Of a DNA stretch of 64,000 bases, positions 40,619 through 49,581 are shown piece by piece. The DNA comes from JAVBLY01 sp031553035. Lineage in GTDB: Bacteria; Bacillota; Clostridia; Peptostreptococcales; Anaerovoracaceae. Positions within the stretch are counted from its first letter, which is position 1. Each line of letters opens with the position of its first letter. Where the stretch lies: assembly GCA_031553035.1 (NCBI GenBank), contig JAVBLY010000005.1:270553-334552 (forward strand), written 5' to 3'. Made by a program: the position numbers and the translations under genes. The notes under the pieces are model-generated. The model made no database searches. It saw only the letters and a program-made list of their open reading frames with translations, and had not been told where the DNA came from.

Positions 40619-40771
40619 ATGTTGATATTAAAAGTGATCTTCGTGATATTACTTATGATTCCGCTCATTATCCTGACATTTATATTGCTCAACAGGTTGT
40701 TTGATAATGCCCTAAGATATAAAGAAAAGCCGGCCAAAAGCAATGCCGGGAGGAAAAGGCGCAGAAGATGA
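40619..40771 (+). CDS. Small single-pass membrane protein
   Basis: Fifty codons starting at ATG 40619: a hydrophobic helix (residues 2-25, rich in Leu/Ile with one Pro), then a basic tail ending RKRRRR. The stop TGA overlaps the tmk start (ATGA), as in genuine coupled genes, and a good promoter lies just upstream with a GGAAAGG site. I do not recognise the family. The positive-inside rule predicts a cytosolic C-terminus. Confidence 0.6.
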   Translation: MLILKVIFVILLMIPLIILTFILLNRLFDNALRYKEKPAKSNAGRKRRRR

Positions 40772-41388
40772 ATAAAAAAGGCTTGTTCATAACTTTTGAA
40801 GGCACCGACGGTTCAGGCAAGTCCACTCAGATTAAACTTCTGAGGTCTTGGCTTGAGGAAAAAGGGATTGATGCATTACTCACGAGAGAGCCCGGCGGAA
40901 CTGATATCAGTGAGAAGATAAGAGACATTATTCTGGACAAGAACAACTCCGAGATGTCCCATATGACTGAAGCTTTGCTCTATGCCGCATCAAGAGCTCA
41001 GCACGTAGATCAGGTCATCAGGCCTGCATTAAGCAAAGGCTTGACCGTGATCAGTGACAGGTTTATCGATTCCAGCATAGTCTATCAGGGGTACGGCAGA
41101 AAGCTTGGCGAATCGGTTGAAGTTATCAATAAATATGCCATGGGTGACTGTATACCCGATGTGACATTTTTGCTTAAAATAGATCCGGAAACAGGTATAA
41201 AAAGAGCATCAGGCGGTGTCCCGGACAGAATAGAGTCGGAAGAGCTTTCCTATCACAAATCGGTATATGATGCATATCTTGACTTGGAAAAAAAGTATCC
41301 TGAAAGGATATTCGGAATTGACGCCGGCAGGAGTATCGAAATAATACATGGGGAAATAACGGGAAAGATACATGAGTTGCTCAAATAA
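40768..41388 (+). CDS. tmk: Thymidylate kinase
   Basis: A 206-aa kinase making dTDP from dTMP. P-loop FEGTDGSGKSTQ near residue 9, the LTREPGGTD motif near 36 (with the Arg used in catalysis) and SDRFIDSSIVYQG near 95 are diagnostic. It begins the conserved Firmicute order tmk-holB-ricT and overlaps holB by 17 bp. GGGAGG lies 17 nt upstream of the ATG inside the small ORF. Confidence 0.96.
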   Translation: MNKKGLFITFEGTDGSGKSTQIKLLRSWLEEKGIDALLTREPGGTDISEKIRDIILDKNNSEMSHMTEALLYAASRAQHVDQVIRPALSKGLTVISDRFIDSSIVYQGYGRKLGESVEVINKYAMGDCIPDVTFLLKIDPETGIKRASGGVPDRIESEELSYHKSVYDAYLDLEKKYPERIFGIDAGRSIEIIHGEITGKIHELLK

Positions 41389-42229
41389 AAACCAGAAAGA
41401 TGCGCTTTCCCAAAGCATAAAAAAAGACAGGCTCTCTCATGCATATATTATCTGCGGCGGAGATGATGTTTCACGTCAAGAATATATAAAACGTATCGTA
41501 GCAGAGATATTTTGTCTGAGTGAAGAAAATTCCCCATGTGGTCAATGCGCAAATTGCCGTAAGATAGAGCATAATAATATGGAAGACCTGATTCAAATAT
41601 TTAAAGACGGTAATTCCATAAAGGTAGATCAGATCCGTGAGCTGAGTATTGCTCTTTCCAATAAACCGTTTACACTGCGGACTGTTGTGATAATAAACGA
41701 TGCAGATTCAATGACACCGGAAAGTCAGAATAAGCTACTTAAGAGCCTTGAAGAACCTGCTCCTGGCACAGTCATAATACTTTCCGCGGGCAGCCTGTTT
41801 GCCCTGTATCCAACCATCCGATCCAGATGTGTGATAGTTAATTTGGGAAGTCAAAGTATTGGTACCGATCCTGAACTTGAAGAACATGCTGCAAATATAG
41901 TAAAATATTCCATGAGCAACAAGCCTCTGGATACAATTTTTGCTGAAGTGAAGGAATGTGCGGATTCGGGATCAGAGGCCGAGAAACTTCTGGATTCCAT
42001 GGAAGTATATGTGAGGGATATCATAGTAGGCAGATATTCTCCGGAGCTTTTGTTCAATGAACATAATATTGAGATAGTTGACCGTATCGACTGGAATAAG
42101 GGGTTTCCCTTCGAGGAATATTTGAAACACATCGAAACGGCAAAAATGGACGTCAAAAAAAACATAAATTGGAAATATACAATGAAGAATTTAATAATAA
42201 ATTTTAAACAGGAGGAAGCACATGGTTAA
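41372..42229 (+). CDS. holB: DNA polymerase III, delta prime subunit
   Basis: A 285-aa clamp-loader subunit. It has no functional P-loop, as expected for delta prime. The zinc module is CGQCANCRKIEHNNMEDLI near residue 55, followed by VDQIRELSIALSNKPF, INDADSMTPESQNKLLKSLEEP and the SRC-type arginine finger in TIRSRC near 149. It overlaps tmk and ricT. It loads the sliding clamp together with DnaX and HolA. Confidence 0.93.
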   Translation: MSCSNKNQKDALSQSIKKDRLSHAYIICGGDDVSRQEYIKRIVAEIFCLSEENSPCGQCANCRKIEHNNMEDLIQIFKDGNSIKVDQIRELSIALSNKPFTLRTVVIINDADSMTPESQNKLLKSLEEPAPGTVIILSAGSLFALYPTIRSRCVIVNLGSQSIGTDPELEEHAANIVKYSMSNKPLDTIFAEVKECADSGSEAEKLLDSMEVYVRDIIVGRYSPELLFNEHNIEIVDRIDWNKGFPFEEYLKHIETAKMDVKKNINWKYTMKNLIINFKQEEAHG

Positions 42230-43151
42230 AGTAGCCGGAGTCAGATTCAGAACAGCCGGAAAATTATATCATTTCGATCCGGGCAATCTGGAAATAAAAA
42301 GCGGAGATGATGTTATTGTCGAAACAGCAAGGGGCATTGAATTCGGTACCGTCAAGGGACCCATAAGAGATATTCCGGAAAAAGAAGTGGTGCAGCCATT
42401 GAAGAAGATTCAGCGCATCGCAGATCAGAAAGATAAGGATCGGAACAGCGAGAATCTCGAAAAAAGATCAACAGCCATAAGAACCTGTAAGGAGAAGATC
42501 CTCAAGCATGAGCTGGATATGAAACTTGTTGATGCAGAATACACATTCGACAATAATAAAATAGTCTTTTACTTCACATCAGACGGCAGGGTGGACTTTA
42601 GGGAACTTGTTAAGGATCTGGCGGGAGTTTTTAAAAAACGTATCGAGCTTAGACAGGTTGGCGTACGGGACGAAGCTAAGCTTCTTGGAGGCATGGGTAC
42701 ATGCGGTAAGGAACTTTGCTGCAAGCAGTGGCTTCAGGACTTTGATCCTGTCTCCATAAAAATGGCAAAGGTCCAGAATCTTTCCCTGAATCCCACTAAG
42801 ATCTCCGGATCATGCGGGAGACTGATGTGCTGTCTCAAGTATGAGAATGAAAATTATCAGAAAATGAAAAAAGGCATGCCTAACGTAGGAGAAATCGTTG
42901 ACACACCTGAAGGACCTGCCAAGGTTGTGGATGCAAATATTTTACTTAATCAGGTGAAAACCAGGCTAATAGTTGAAGAAAGAACCGAAGAAAGCTCGGA
43001 AAAACTCAGCCCGGATCTGAAGCTTTACGCTAAGGAAGATGTGTTCAGAAAGAAAAAACACGGTGGGAAAAAGAGTAAGGTCGAATCCGTCACGGAGGAG
43101 ATAGAAGAGGCTCTTGCCGATGACATAATAGATATTCTGAAAGATGAATAA
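42222..43151 (+). CDS. ricT: RicT/YaaT (PSP1-domain) protein
   Basis: A 309-aa PSP1-family protein. Conserved: GVRFRTAGKLYHFDPG at the N-terminus, the cysteine-bearing CGKELCCKQWL near residue 167 and SGSCGRLMCCLKYENE near 192, which bind an Fe-S cluster in the Bacillus RicAFT complex that supports mRNA processing by RNase Y. RicA and RicF homologues are not in the window. It overlaps both neighbours by about 8 bp. Confidence 0.93.
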   Translation: MVKVAGVRFRTAGKLYHFDPGNLEIKSGDDVIVETARGIEFGTVKGPIRDIPEKEVVQPLKKIQRIADQKDKDRNSENLEKRSTAIRTCKEKILKHELDMKLVDAEYTFDNNKIVFYFTSDGRVDFRELVKDLAGVFKKRIELRQVGVRDEAKLLGGMGTCGKELCCKQWLQDFDPVSIKMAKVQNLSLNPTKISGSCGRLMCCLKYENENYQKMKKGMPNVGEIVDTPEGPAKVVDANILLNQVKTRLIVEERTEESSEKLSPDLKLYAKEDVFRKKKHGGKKSKVESVTEEIEEALADDIIDILKDE

Positions 43152-43878
43152 GGACATGCAAAATTACAGACTGGACGAGATCGGATTTGGATCCCTCAAG
43201 ATTTATCAGGATCCATCCGATTTTTGTTATGGCGTAGACGCAGTTATTCTTGCGGATTTTGCATCAGCAGGGGCAGGGAAGAGAATCGTGGATCTGGGCT
43301 GCGGCAACGGTATAATTCCCATCATACTCAGTCATAAGACAAAGGGCACTCACATTACGGGAGTGGAGGTTAAAACCGACACAAGTGAGCTGGCAAAAGA
43401 AAATGTAAAAATGAATGGTCTTGAGGACAGGATAGAAATCATCGGATGCGATATCATGGAATTTGAAATTGAACCTGAAAGCTTTGACACTGTAGTAACA
43501 AATCCTCCCTATGTTGCATCCGGAAGCGGACAGAAAAATCATAATAAAAATTCCAAAATGACTGCGAGGCACGAGACTACCGCAGGTCTGAATGACTTTA
43601 TCAAGCTGTCTTCCGAGCTCCTCAAAAATAAAGGGGAGTTATACTTGGTCCATCGACCTTCCAGAACTGTAGAGATAATCAATACGCTCAGCAGACATAA
43701 TCTCGAGCCTAAGATAATAAGATATGTCAGCCCAAAGCTGGGAAAGAACCCCAACATTATGCTTGTCAAAGCAACAAAAAATGGAGGCCCCGAAGTTGAG
43801 ATCCTGGAGCCTCTTTATGTTCATAATGAAGATAGTTCTTATACTGATGAAATTATGAGAATTTATGAAAGAATATGA
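43144..43878 (+). CDS. tRNA1(Val) adenine-37 N6-methyltransferase-like
   Basis: A 244-aa class I SAM methyltransferase of the YabB/TrmN6 type. SAM motif VDLGCGNGIIPIIL near residue 41, then the N6-adenine catalytic motif TNPPYVASGSG near 114 (NPPY). It follows ricT as yabB does in Bacillus, supporting the assignment. It probably methylates A37 of tRNA-Val; the closely related specificity for other tRNAs cannot be excluded. Confidence 0.9.
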   Translation: MNKDMQNYRLDEIGFGSLKIYQDPSDFCYGVDAVILADFASAGAGKRIVDLGCGNGIIPIILSHKTKGTHITGVEVKTDTSELAKENVKMNGLEDRIEIIGCDIMEFEIEPESFDTVVTNPPYVASGSGQKNHNKNSKMTARHETTAGLNDFIKLSSELLKNKGELYLVHRPSRTVEIINTLSRHNLEPKIIRYVSPKLGKNPNIMLVKATKNGGPEVEILEPLYVHNEDSSYTDEIMRIYERI

Positions 43879-43879
43879 T

Positions 43880-44122
43880 CTACAGTTCTTTCATCTCATC
43901 CAGACACTTTTTGCAAACATTCTTTCCTCTGATATTTCGTACATCTGTTGCATCTCCGCAGAACACGCATGCAGGTTCATACTTTCTTAATATAATTGAG
44001 CCCTCGTCTACAAATATTTCCACCGGATCTTCTTTCCCTATGTCAAGAGTTCTTCGAAGCTCCATAGGTAATACGATCCTTCCCAGTTCATCTACTTTTC
44101 TAACTATTCCTGTTGCCTTCAT
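43880..44122 (-). CDS. AbrB-family transition-state regulator with C-terminal cysteine pairs
   Basis: An 80-aa protein: the swapped-hairpin AbrB domain (GIVRKVDELGRIVLPMELRRTL) and a C-terminal CVFCGD...CKKCLDE (CxxC x CxxC) zinc-binding tail. This is common in clostridial AbrB/SpoVT-like regulators. It is convergent with trmN, 2 bp apart, and overlaps the next gene by 4 bp (ATGA). In Bacillus, abrB also follows this replication cluster. Confidence 0.9.
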   Translation of the reverse strand: MKATGIVRKVDELGRIVLPMELRRTLDIGKEDPVEIFVDEGSIILRKYEPACVFCGDATDVRNIRGKNVCKKCLDEMKEL

Positions 44123-44472
44123 TTCGAATCTCCTTCTTCTTTTTCTGTGGGCTTATTCTTATTCAGAAATCCCTTCAGCGAAGTTAAAAAGTTAATTGCC
44201 GAACCAATAAAGCCGATAGTGCTTTTATTGCCCCTGATGTTCTTGGTAATGTTTTCGACTGAATCCTGGACGTTTGTAATGATCTTGTCCACATCCTCAG
44301 TGCGTTCAGCCGCTATGCCTGTGATTTTCTTTGTATCCTCCAGCACCTTATTAGTCGATTTCAATGTGACTATAAGATTTTTGAAAAAAAGGATAAGATA
44401 AACGACCAGTACCAGCAGTCCGATGCCAAGCAGGATGAAGAAAAGATCTTTTAAGGTAATTGCTGTATCCAT
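44119..44472 (-). CDS. DUF948-like membrane protein
   Basis: A 117-aa protein with one membrane segment (about residues 9-31) and a cytosolic or extracellular coiled-coil-like region (NKVLEDTKKITGIAAERTEDVDKII). The pattern resembles DUF948/YtxG-type stress proteins; the assignment is moderate. ATG 44472 has CAGGGAGAT upstream, so the longer frame to 44490 is less likely. It overlaps the AbrB gene by 4 bp and probably precedes it on one mRNA. Confidence 0.75.
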   Translation of the reverse strand: MDTAITLKDLFFILLGIGLLVLVVYLILFFKNLIVTLKSTNKVLEDTKKITGIAAERTEDVDKIITNVQDSVENITKNIRGNKSTIGFIGSAINFLTSLKGFLNKNKPTEKEEGDSK

Positions 44473-44632
44473 TTTTATCTCCCTGTACATTATGTAAACT
44501 ATATCGTAAATATATTATAACCAAAATTTACCAAAAAACAAGAGCTTTAAGCATCACGGCGCAAAATTATTAATTCAATATTACACGGGCGAGTCAAGAG
44601 TGTTTCCATATGTGATTTTAGTGAAGAAAGCG

Positions 44633-44661
44633 TTGAAAAAAAAGAATGCCTTCTATATAAT
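44633..44661 (+). promoter_or_regulatory. Promoter of murA
   Basis: TTGAAA (44633-44638), exactly 17 nt, TATAAT (44656-44661). An 8-bp inverted repeat CAATTGAT (44683-44690) / ATCAATTG (44702-44709) lies in the leader, a possible hairpin or operator. Confidence 0.75.
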
Positions 44662-44737
44662 ATACTTTGCGTCACATGGGCTCAATTGATTTGCTTTCTA
44701 TATCAATTGCACACTAATATGTTTTATGGAGGATGTC

Positions 44738-46003
44738 GTGTCAAAAATTATTATCAGGAGATCTCGACCACTTAAAGGCGAAATCGAAGTAAGTGGTTCT
44801 AAAAACTCAGTTCTTCCAATAATGGCGGCAACTCTTCTGACTAAAGAAGAATGTGAGATCACGGAAGTACCTGTTCTAAGAGACGTAAATGTTATGTGCA
44901 AACTCCTCATGAGCATCGGTGCAGATGTAGAAGGGGATTTCGATAAAGATTCCATCAATATACAAGCCGAAAAAATAAAATCAAAAGAAGCTCCGTACGA
45001 GCTTGTCAAAATGATGAGGGCTTCCATACTTGCAATGGGACCCCTGCTTGCAAGAACAGGCAGTGTTAAAGTCCCGCTTCCAGGCGGCTGCGCAATAGGC
45101 GCACGTCCCATAGATTTACACCTTAAAGGCTTCAAGGCCTTAGGTGCAAATATCAAAGTCGAAGCCGGATATGTGGAAGCAAAAGCTAAGAAGCTGAAAG
45201 GCGGAACGATATATTTAGACCAGCCAAGTGTAGGCGCTACAGAAAATATCCTTATGGCAGCTGTGCTGGCATCAGGTAATACGGTGCTGGAGAATGCCGC
45301 AAAAGAACCTGAGATAGTAGATCTTGCCAGTTTCCTCAATAAAATGGGCGCAAAGATAAAAGGCGCAGGAACAGATAATATAAGGATCGAAGGCGTTAAG
45401 GAACTTCACGGAGCAAAACATGCCGTTATTCCCGATCGCATAGAGACAGGAACTTTCATGATTGCAGCGGCTATCACCCGCGGCAATCTTCTTATCAAGA
45501 ATTGTGTTCCCGATCACGTCAAACCAATAATTGCCAAACTGGCAGAATGCGGAGTTATTGTAGAAGATGAAGCCGACGGAATGAGGATCAATGCGTCAAA
45601 AGGCAAACTTAAGGGAACCGATGTCAAAACTCTTCCTTATCCGGGATTTCCGACAGATATGCAGTCTCAGTTTATGGCATTTCTAAGTACGGTGGACGGT
45701 GTCAGCATAGTAATAGAAACAGTATTTGAAAACAGATATCAGCAGATAGGTGAGCTGAACAGAATGGGCGCCGATATTAAAATAGACGGCAGAAGTGCTG
45801 TCATAGAAGGTGGCTGCAAGCTTAAAGGAGCCGAGGTGGTTTCAACGGACTTAAGGGCAGGTGCGGCGCTTGTACTTGCAGGATTAGCAGCGGAAGGACA
45901 AACAGAAATCTCCGAGATATATCACATCGAAAGAGGTTATTCGGATCTTATAGACAAGCTGAAAAATGTAGGGGCCGATATAGAGAAAATAGAAATTTTA
46001 TAA
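44738..46003 (+). CDS. murA: UDP-N-acetylglucosamine 1-carboxyvinyltransferase
   Basis: First committed step of peptidoglycan synthesis: transfer of enolpyruvate from PEP to UDP-GlcNAc. The start is taken as GTG 44738, 5 nt after GGAGG (44728-44732); an ATG at 44726 is part of that ribosome site. The 421-aa product has SGSKNSVLPIMAA near 20, the active-site loop LPGGCAIGARPIDLH near 110 (catalytic Cys) and GYVEAKAKKL-like loops. A bidirectional terminator follows. Confidence 0.96.
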   Translation: MSKIIIRRSRPLKGEIEVSGSKNSVLPIMAATLLTKEECEITEVPVLRDVNVMCKLLMSIGADVEGDFDKDSINIQAEKIKSKEAPYELVKMMRASILAMGPLLARTGSVKVPLPGGCAIGARPIDLHLKGFKALGANIKVEAGYVEAKAKKLKGGTIYLDQPSVGATENILMAAVLASGNTVLENAAKEPEIVDLASFLNKMGAKIKGAGTDNIRIEGVKELHGAKHAVIPDRIETGTFMIAAAITRGNLLIKNCVPDHVKPIIAKLAECGVIVEDEADGMRINASKGKLKGTDVKTLPYPGFPTDMQSQFMAFLSTVDGVSIVIETVFENRYQQIGELNRMGADIKIDGRSAVIEGGCKLKGAEVVSTDLRAGAALVLAGLAAEGQTEISEIYHIERGYSDLIDKLKNVGADIEKIEIL

Positions 46004-46017
46004 TCATTATGTATAAT

Positions 46018-46047
46018 AAAAAACCTCCGGTATTCCGGAGGTTTTTT
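46018..46047. terminator. Bidirectional terminator between murA and spoVG
   Basis: AACCTCCGG / CCGGAGGTT with a TATT loop, A-run on one side and T-run on the other, so it serves both convergent genes. Confidence 0.93.
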
Positions 46048-46067
46048 AAATGGATTAATAATTGCGT

Positions 46068-46406
46068 TTACGCTTCTTCTTTTTCTTCCTCTGCGTTGAT
46101 CGTCTCTGCCATTTCTACAAAGCCTTCCGCTGCGTTTTCTTTGGCCTGTTCAGCCAGTACCTTTTCGTATTCAGCGAATATTGCGTCCTTGATCTTGTTC
46201 CTTGTTTCGGATACAAGCGGGTGTGCTATGTCCCTGAAATCCCCTTCGCCCATTTTTCTGCTTGGCATTGCGATGAACAGTCCGTTTTGACCTTCGATGA
46301 TTTTGATATCATGTACTACAAATTCGTCGTCAAAAGTTACCGAAACCACAGCCTTCATTTTTCCGTCGTCACTCACTTTTCTTACGCGTACATCAGTAAT
46401 TTCCAT
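46068..46406 (-). CDS. spoVG: Regulator SpoVG
   Basis: A 112-aa SpoVG protein (family length about 95-120). The start MEITDVRVRKVSDDGKMKA, DEFVVHDIKIIEG near 28, GLFIAMPSRK near 42 and DIAHPLVSETRNKIKDAI are conserved. SpoVG binds nucleic acids and affects division and capsule genes; it occurs in non-sporulating bacteria too. The C-terminus is unusually Glu/Ala-rich. GGTGGTT stands before the ATG. Confidence 0.95.
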   Translation of the reverse strand: MEITDVRVRKVSDDGKMKAVVSVTFDDEFVVHDIKIIEGQNGLFIAMPSRKMGEGDFRDIAHPLVSETRNKIKDAIFAEYEKVLAEQAKENAAEGFVEMAETINAEEEKEEA

Positions 46407-46478
46407 TATGAACCACCTTTCTGCCTGTATTGTAAGTAGCTGTAAATTTGTGTAAATTATATACTAGTAAAATAGGGG

Positions 46479-47303
46479 TTACAAGTCTTTTTTAGAAAAA
46501 AACGGCTTGTTGGCAGCGGCCTCAATACGCCCTGTCTTCTCGCTTACATCCCCTAAATATACAAGTGGAGTGTAATCCTCCACCTTTTTTTGCTTAGGCT
46601 GCATTGTGGCTATCATTACCCCCGAACCAACGGTTTCGATTCCGAACTCCAGGAGTATGTCGGATATACCTTTTACACTTCCTCCGGCACGCATGAAGTC
46701 ATCGATAATTATGGCTTTTTTTCCGCTTTCCACAGCTCGTTTCGCAATGGACATTTTCTGGATCCTTTCACTTGATCCGGAAAAATAATTGATGCTCACA
46801 GTCGAACCTTCAGAGATCTTACTCTCCCTGCGAATTACAACAAGTGGGATGTTAAGTGCATTTGCCGTGGAAAATGCTATCGGAATGCCTTTTGTTTCAA
46901 TTGTTGCCACATAGTCTGCGCCTAGTCCGCCCATCTTTCTCGCGAAGATTTCGGCGGCTCTGTTTATGAGATGAGTATCAAACATTATGTCTGACGTATA
47001 TAAAAATCCTCCTGCGAGAATTCGGTCTTTGTCTTTCAACTTTCTACAGATTTCGTCCTGTAGTTCCTTAGTCGCACTGTCGCTTATATACGGCACGTAT
47101 TTAACTCCGCCGGCCGCTCCCGAAGTTGTTTCGATCCTGCCTGATCCCATTTTATCAAGGATCTTGCCTGCATACTGAAGATCCTCGCTTATGCTGGACT
47201 TTGCAGCACTTAAGCTTTCACAGAAATAGGACAGGGGAAAGTTCACATTTGGAGAACCTGCTAGGGTCATTATTATTGCGCCGATACGTTCTGTTCGCTT
47301 CAT
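46479..47303 (-). CDS. purR: Purine operon repressor
   Basis: A 274-aa Gram-positive PurR: N-terminal winged helix (RTERIGAIIMTLAGSPN, FPLSYFCESLSAAKSSISEDL) and a PRT domain with the PRPP-binding loop IIIDDFMRAGGSVKG near residue 203. In Bacillus it binds PurBoxes and is relieved by PRPP. Neighbouring spoVG and glmU-prs keep the Bacillus purR-spoVG-glmU order in altered orientation. No PurBox search was possible by eye. Confidence 0.93.
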   Translation of the reverse strand: MKRTERIGAIIMTLAGSPNVNFPLSYFCESLSAAKSSISEDLQYAGKILDKMGSGRIETTSGAAGGVKYVPYISDSATKELQDEICRKLKDKDRILAGGFLYTSDIMFDTHLINRAAEIFARKMGGLGADYVATIETKGIPIAFSTANALNIPLVVIRRESKISEGSTVSINYFSGSSERIQKMSIAKRAVESGKKAIIIDDFMRAGGSVKGISDILLEFGIETVGSGVMIATMQPKQKKVEDYTPLVYLGDVSEKTGRIEAAANKPFFSKKDL

Positions 47304-47450
47304 ATATTTTTTGACATCGGACGAAATGTCCTGTTAACGCCAACTCCTCTTTCTGATTTTAACAGCAATGGACTAACAATTCAATTGTAAAGAACAGCGG
47401 ATTTATGGTATTATAAAGTGTATGCAAAACTAGCGAAAGCGGAGGTCAGA

Positions 47451-48851
47451 ATGATCGATTTAGAGAACATAAAACACGTCCACTGTATTGGCATCGGAGG
47501 AATTGGCTTAAGTGGACTTGCGGATATATTACTGAGTCAGGGGATCAAGGTATCCGGATCCGACATGAAAGAAGGAGATACCACAGATAAACTCATAGAA
47601 AAAGGCGCTATAGTTTATTTGGGACACAGAGCCAAGAACATAGACAGCGCCGATCTAATAGTATATTCAGCGGCAGTATCGCCGGATAATCCGGAACTGA
47701 AAGCCGCAGAAGAAAAAGAAATCCCCATAATCTCAAGAGCCGAACTCCTCGGACATATGATGAAAAACAAAAAGTACAGCGTGGCCATCGCCGGCGCACA
47801 CGGTAAAACTACCACTACATCAATGATATCACTAATTCTAAATAAATGCGGAAAAGACCCTACTATTCTTGTGGGCGGAAATCTGCAGGAAATAGGCGGT
47901 AACGTCAAAGTGGGAAACAGTGAATATTTTGTGACAGAAGCCTGTGAGTACAGAGACAGTTTTTTGGAACTTGCGCCTCAGTATGCGATAATCCTGAATA
48001 TAGATTCTGATCATCTGGATTATTTTAAAGGAATAGAGCATATCGTCCAGTCGTTCGAAACATTTGTAGAGCTGGTTCCCAAAGACGGTACGATAGTAGC
48101 TTATGACGCTAATCCTTTCGTCAGCAGCATAATCAAGGATCTTGACAAGAAGGTGATCACCTTTGGGTTCCATGAAAACTGCGATTACAAGGCTGGTGAT
48201 ATAGAGTTCAACCACGAGGGATGTCCGGCATTTACCATATTCCACAAAGATGAGGATCTGTGCCGGATACAGCTTGCCGTTCCGGGAGAACATAATCTGT
48301 CAAATGCACTTGCCGCCGCCGCATGCTGCCATGACATGGGAATTTCAGGCGATGAAATTAAAAGCTCTCTGGAAGAATACAACGGGACACAGAGAAGGTT
48401 CGATATTCAGGGCGTGACATCAAAAGGGGTCAAGATAGTTGACGACTACGCCCATCATCCCACGGAGATCACCGCCACATTAAATGCGGCGAAGATGATT
48501 TCCCACAATAAACTGTGGTGCCTGTTCCAGCCACACACATATACGAGAACTCTTGCACTTCATGATGACTTTGCGGAGGCTCTCATGCTGGCAGATAAAA
48601 TCGTAATGGCAGAAATCTACGCTGCCAGAGAGAAAAACACACAGCAGATAAGTTCAATGTCAATTCTCGATGATATAAAGAACAGAGATCCTTCCACCAA
48701 CGCATACTTCTTTGAGGATTTTACGGAAATCGCAGAGTTCGTATTAAAATATGCAGAGGAAGGCGACCTGGTAATAACCATGGGTGCCGGTGACATCAAT
48801 AAAGTTGGATCGATGATGCTTGAGATGGACGCAGAAGCTTTTATGAGATAG
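47451..48851 (+). CDS. murC: UDP-N-acetylmuramate-L-alanine ligase
   Basis: Adds the first amino acid to UDP-MurNAc using ATP. ATG 47451 follows GCGGAGGTC; the GTG 33 nt earlier has no site. About 466 aa. HCIGIGGIGLSGLA (nucleotide-sugar binding) is at the N-terminus; the ATP loop AGAHGKTTTTSMI is near 112; the Mur-ligase motifs ACEYRDSFL, DSDHLDYF, HNLSNALAA and DDYAHHPTEI follow. The next gene starts 9 bp later. Confidence 0.95.
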   Translation: MIDLENIKHVHCIGIGGIGLSGLADILLSQGIKVSGSDMKEGDTTDKLIEKGAIVYLGHRAKNIDSADLIVYSAAVSPDNPELKAAEEKEIPIISRAELLGHMMKNKKYSVAIAGAHGKTTTTSMISLILNKCGKDPTILVGGNLQEIGGNVKVGNSEYFVTEACEYRDSFLELAPQYAIILNIDSDHLDYFKGIEHIVQSFETFVELVPKDGTIVAYDANPFVSSIIKDLDKKVITFGFHENCDYKAGDIEFNHEGCPAFTIFHKDEDLCRIQLAVPGEHNLSNALAAAACCHDMGISGDEIKSSLEEYNGTQRRFDIQGVTSKGVKIVDDYAHHPTEITATLNAAKMISHNKLWCLFQPHTYTRTLALHDDFAEALMLADKIVMAEIYAAREKNTQQISSMSILDDIKNRDPSTNAYFFEDFTEIAEFVLKYAEEGDLVITMGAGDINKVGSMMLEMDAEAFMR

Positions 48852-48860
48852 GAGATCAGC

Positions 48861-49562
48861 ATGAGCAAATTTTCAGAACAGTATATGGAAAAAAAGGATA
48901 AGAGAATAGAGACAAATCTCAGCTTTGCAGAAAAAGGTGTTGAATTTGTCGATATAGAAAACGCATATATAGATATGGGTGCAAAGATCGGCAATGGAAC
49001 TATAATTGAGCCGGGAGTGACAATAGACGGAGAATCGGTCATTGGCGAAAGCTGCGTTATAGGACAGAACTCTGAGATCAGAAAATCGATAATCGGAAAC
49101 AAAACAACAATTAAACATTCTGTAGTAACAGAAAGCACAATAGGCGATGAAACAAATGTTGGACCATTTGCATATATGAGACCGGGAAGCAAAGTCGGTA
49201 ATAAATGCAAGGTGGGCGATTTCGTGGAGATAAAAAATTCAGTCATGGGCAACGGAAGCAAGGCATCCCATCTAACATATATCGGGGATGCCGATGTGGG
49301 AGAGAATGTCAACCTGGGCTGCGGAGTCGTCTTTGTTAATTACGACGGAAAGAATAAACACCGCTCGACAGTAGGTGACAATTCTTTTATCGGGTGTAAT
49401 GTCAATATAGTTTCACCTATAGATATAAGCGAGAATTCATATGTTGCGGCAGGCACCACTGTCACAAAAAACGTTCCCGAAGGTTCTCTGTACGTGGGTC
49501 GCCCCAAGGAGAGAGTACTGGAAGGCTGGGTGGAGAAAAGAGGATTGATCTCAAAGAAGTAG
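48861..49562 (+). CDS. Stand-alone GlmU acetyltransferase (left-handed beta-helix) domain
   Basis: A 233-aa protein made only of hexapeptide repeats matching the GlmU C-terminal half: GPFAYMRPGSKVGNK, the active-site ASHLTYIGDADVG, then VNYDGKNKH and IGCNVNIVSPI. The N-terminal uridyltransferase (start LAAGxGTRM) is absent; residues 1-40 are a short helical lead. It sits exactly where glmU is found in Firmicutes, 19 bp before prs and right after murC. It probably makes GlcNAc-1-phosphate from glucosamine-1-phosphate, with the uridylyl step done by another protein. Usual GAGTIT-type motif reads GCGVVF here. Confidence 0.88.
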   Translation: MSKFSEQYMEKKDKRIETNLSFAEKGVEFVDIENAYIDMGAKIGNGTIIEPGVTIDGESVIGESCVIGQNSEIRKSIIGNKTTIKHSVVTESTIGDETNVGPFAYMRPGSKVGNKCKVGDFVEIKNSVMGNGSKASHLTYIGDADVGENVNLGCGVVFVNYDGKNKHRSTVGDNSFIGCNVNIVSPIDISENSYVAAGTTVTKNVPEGSLYVGRPKERVLEGWVEKRGLISKK

Positions 49563-49581
49563 GAAAGGATACGGTAGCAGA

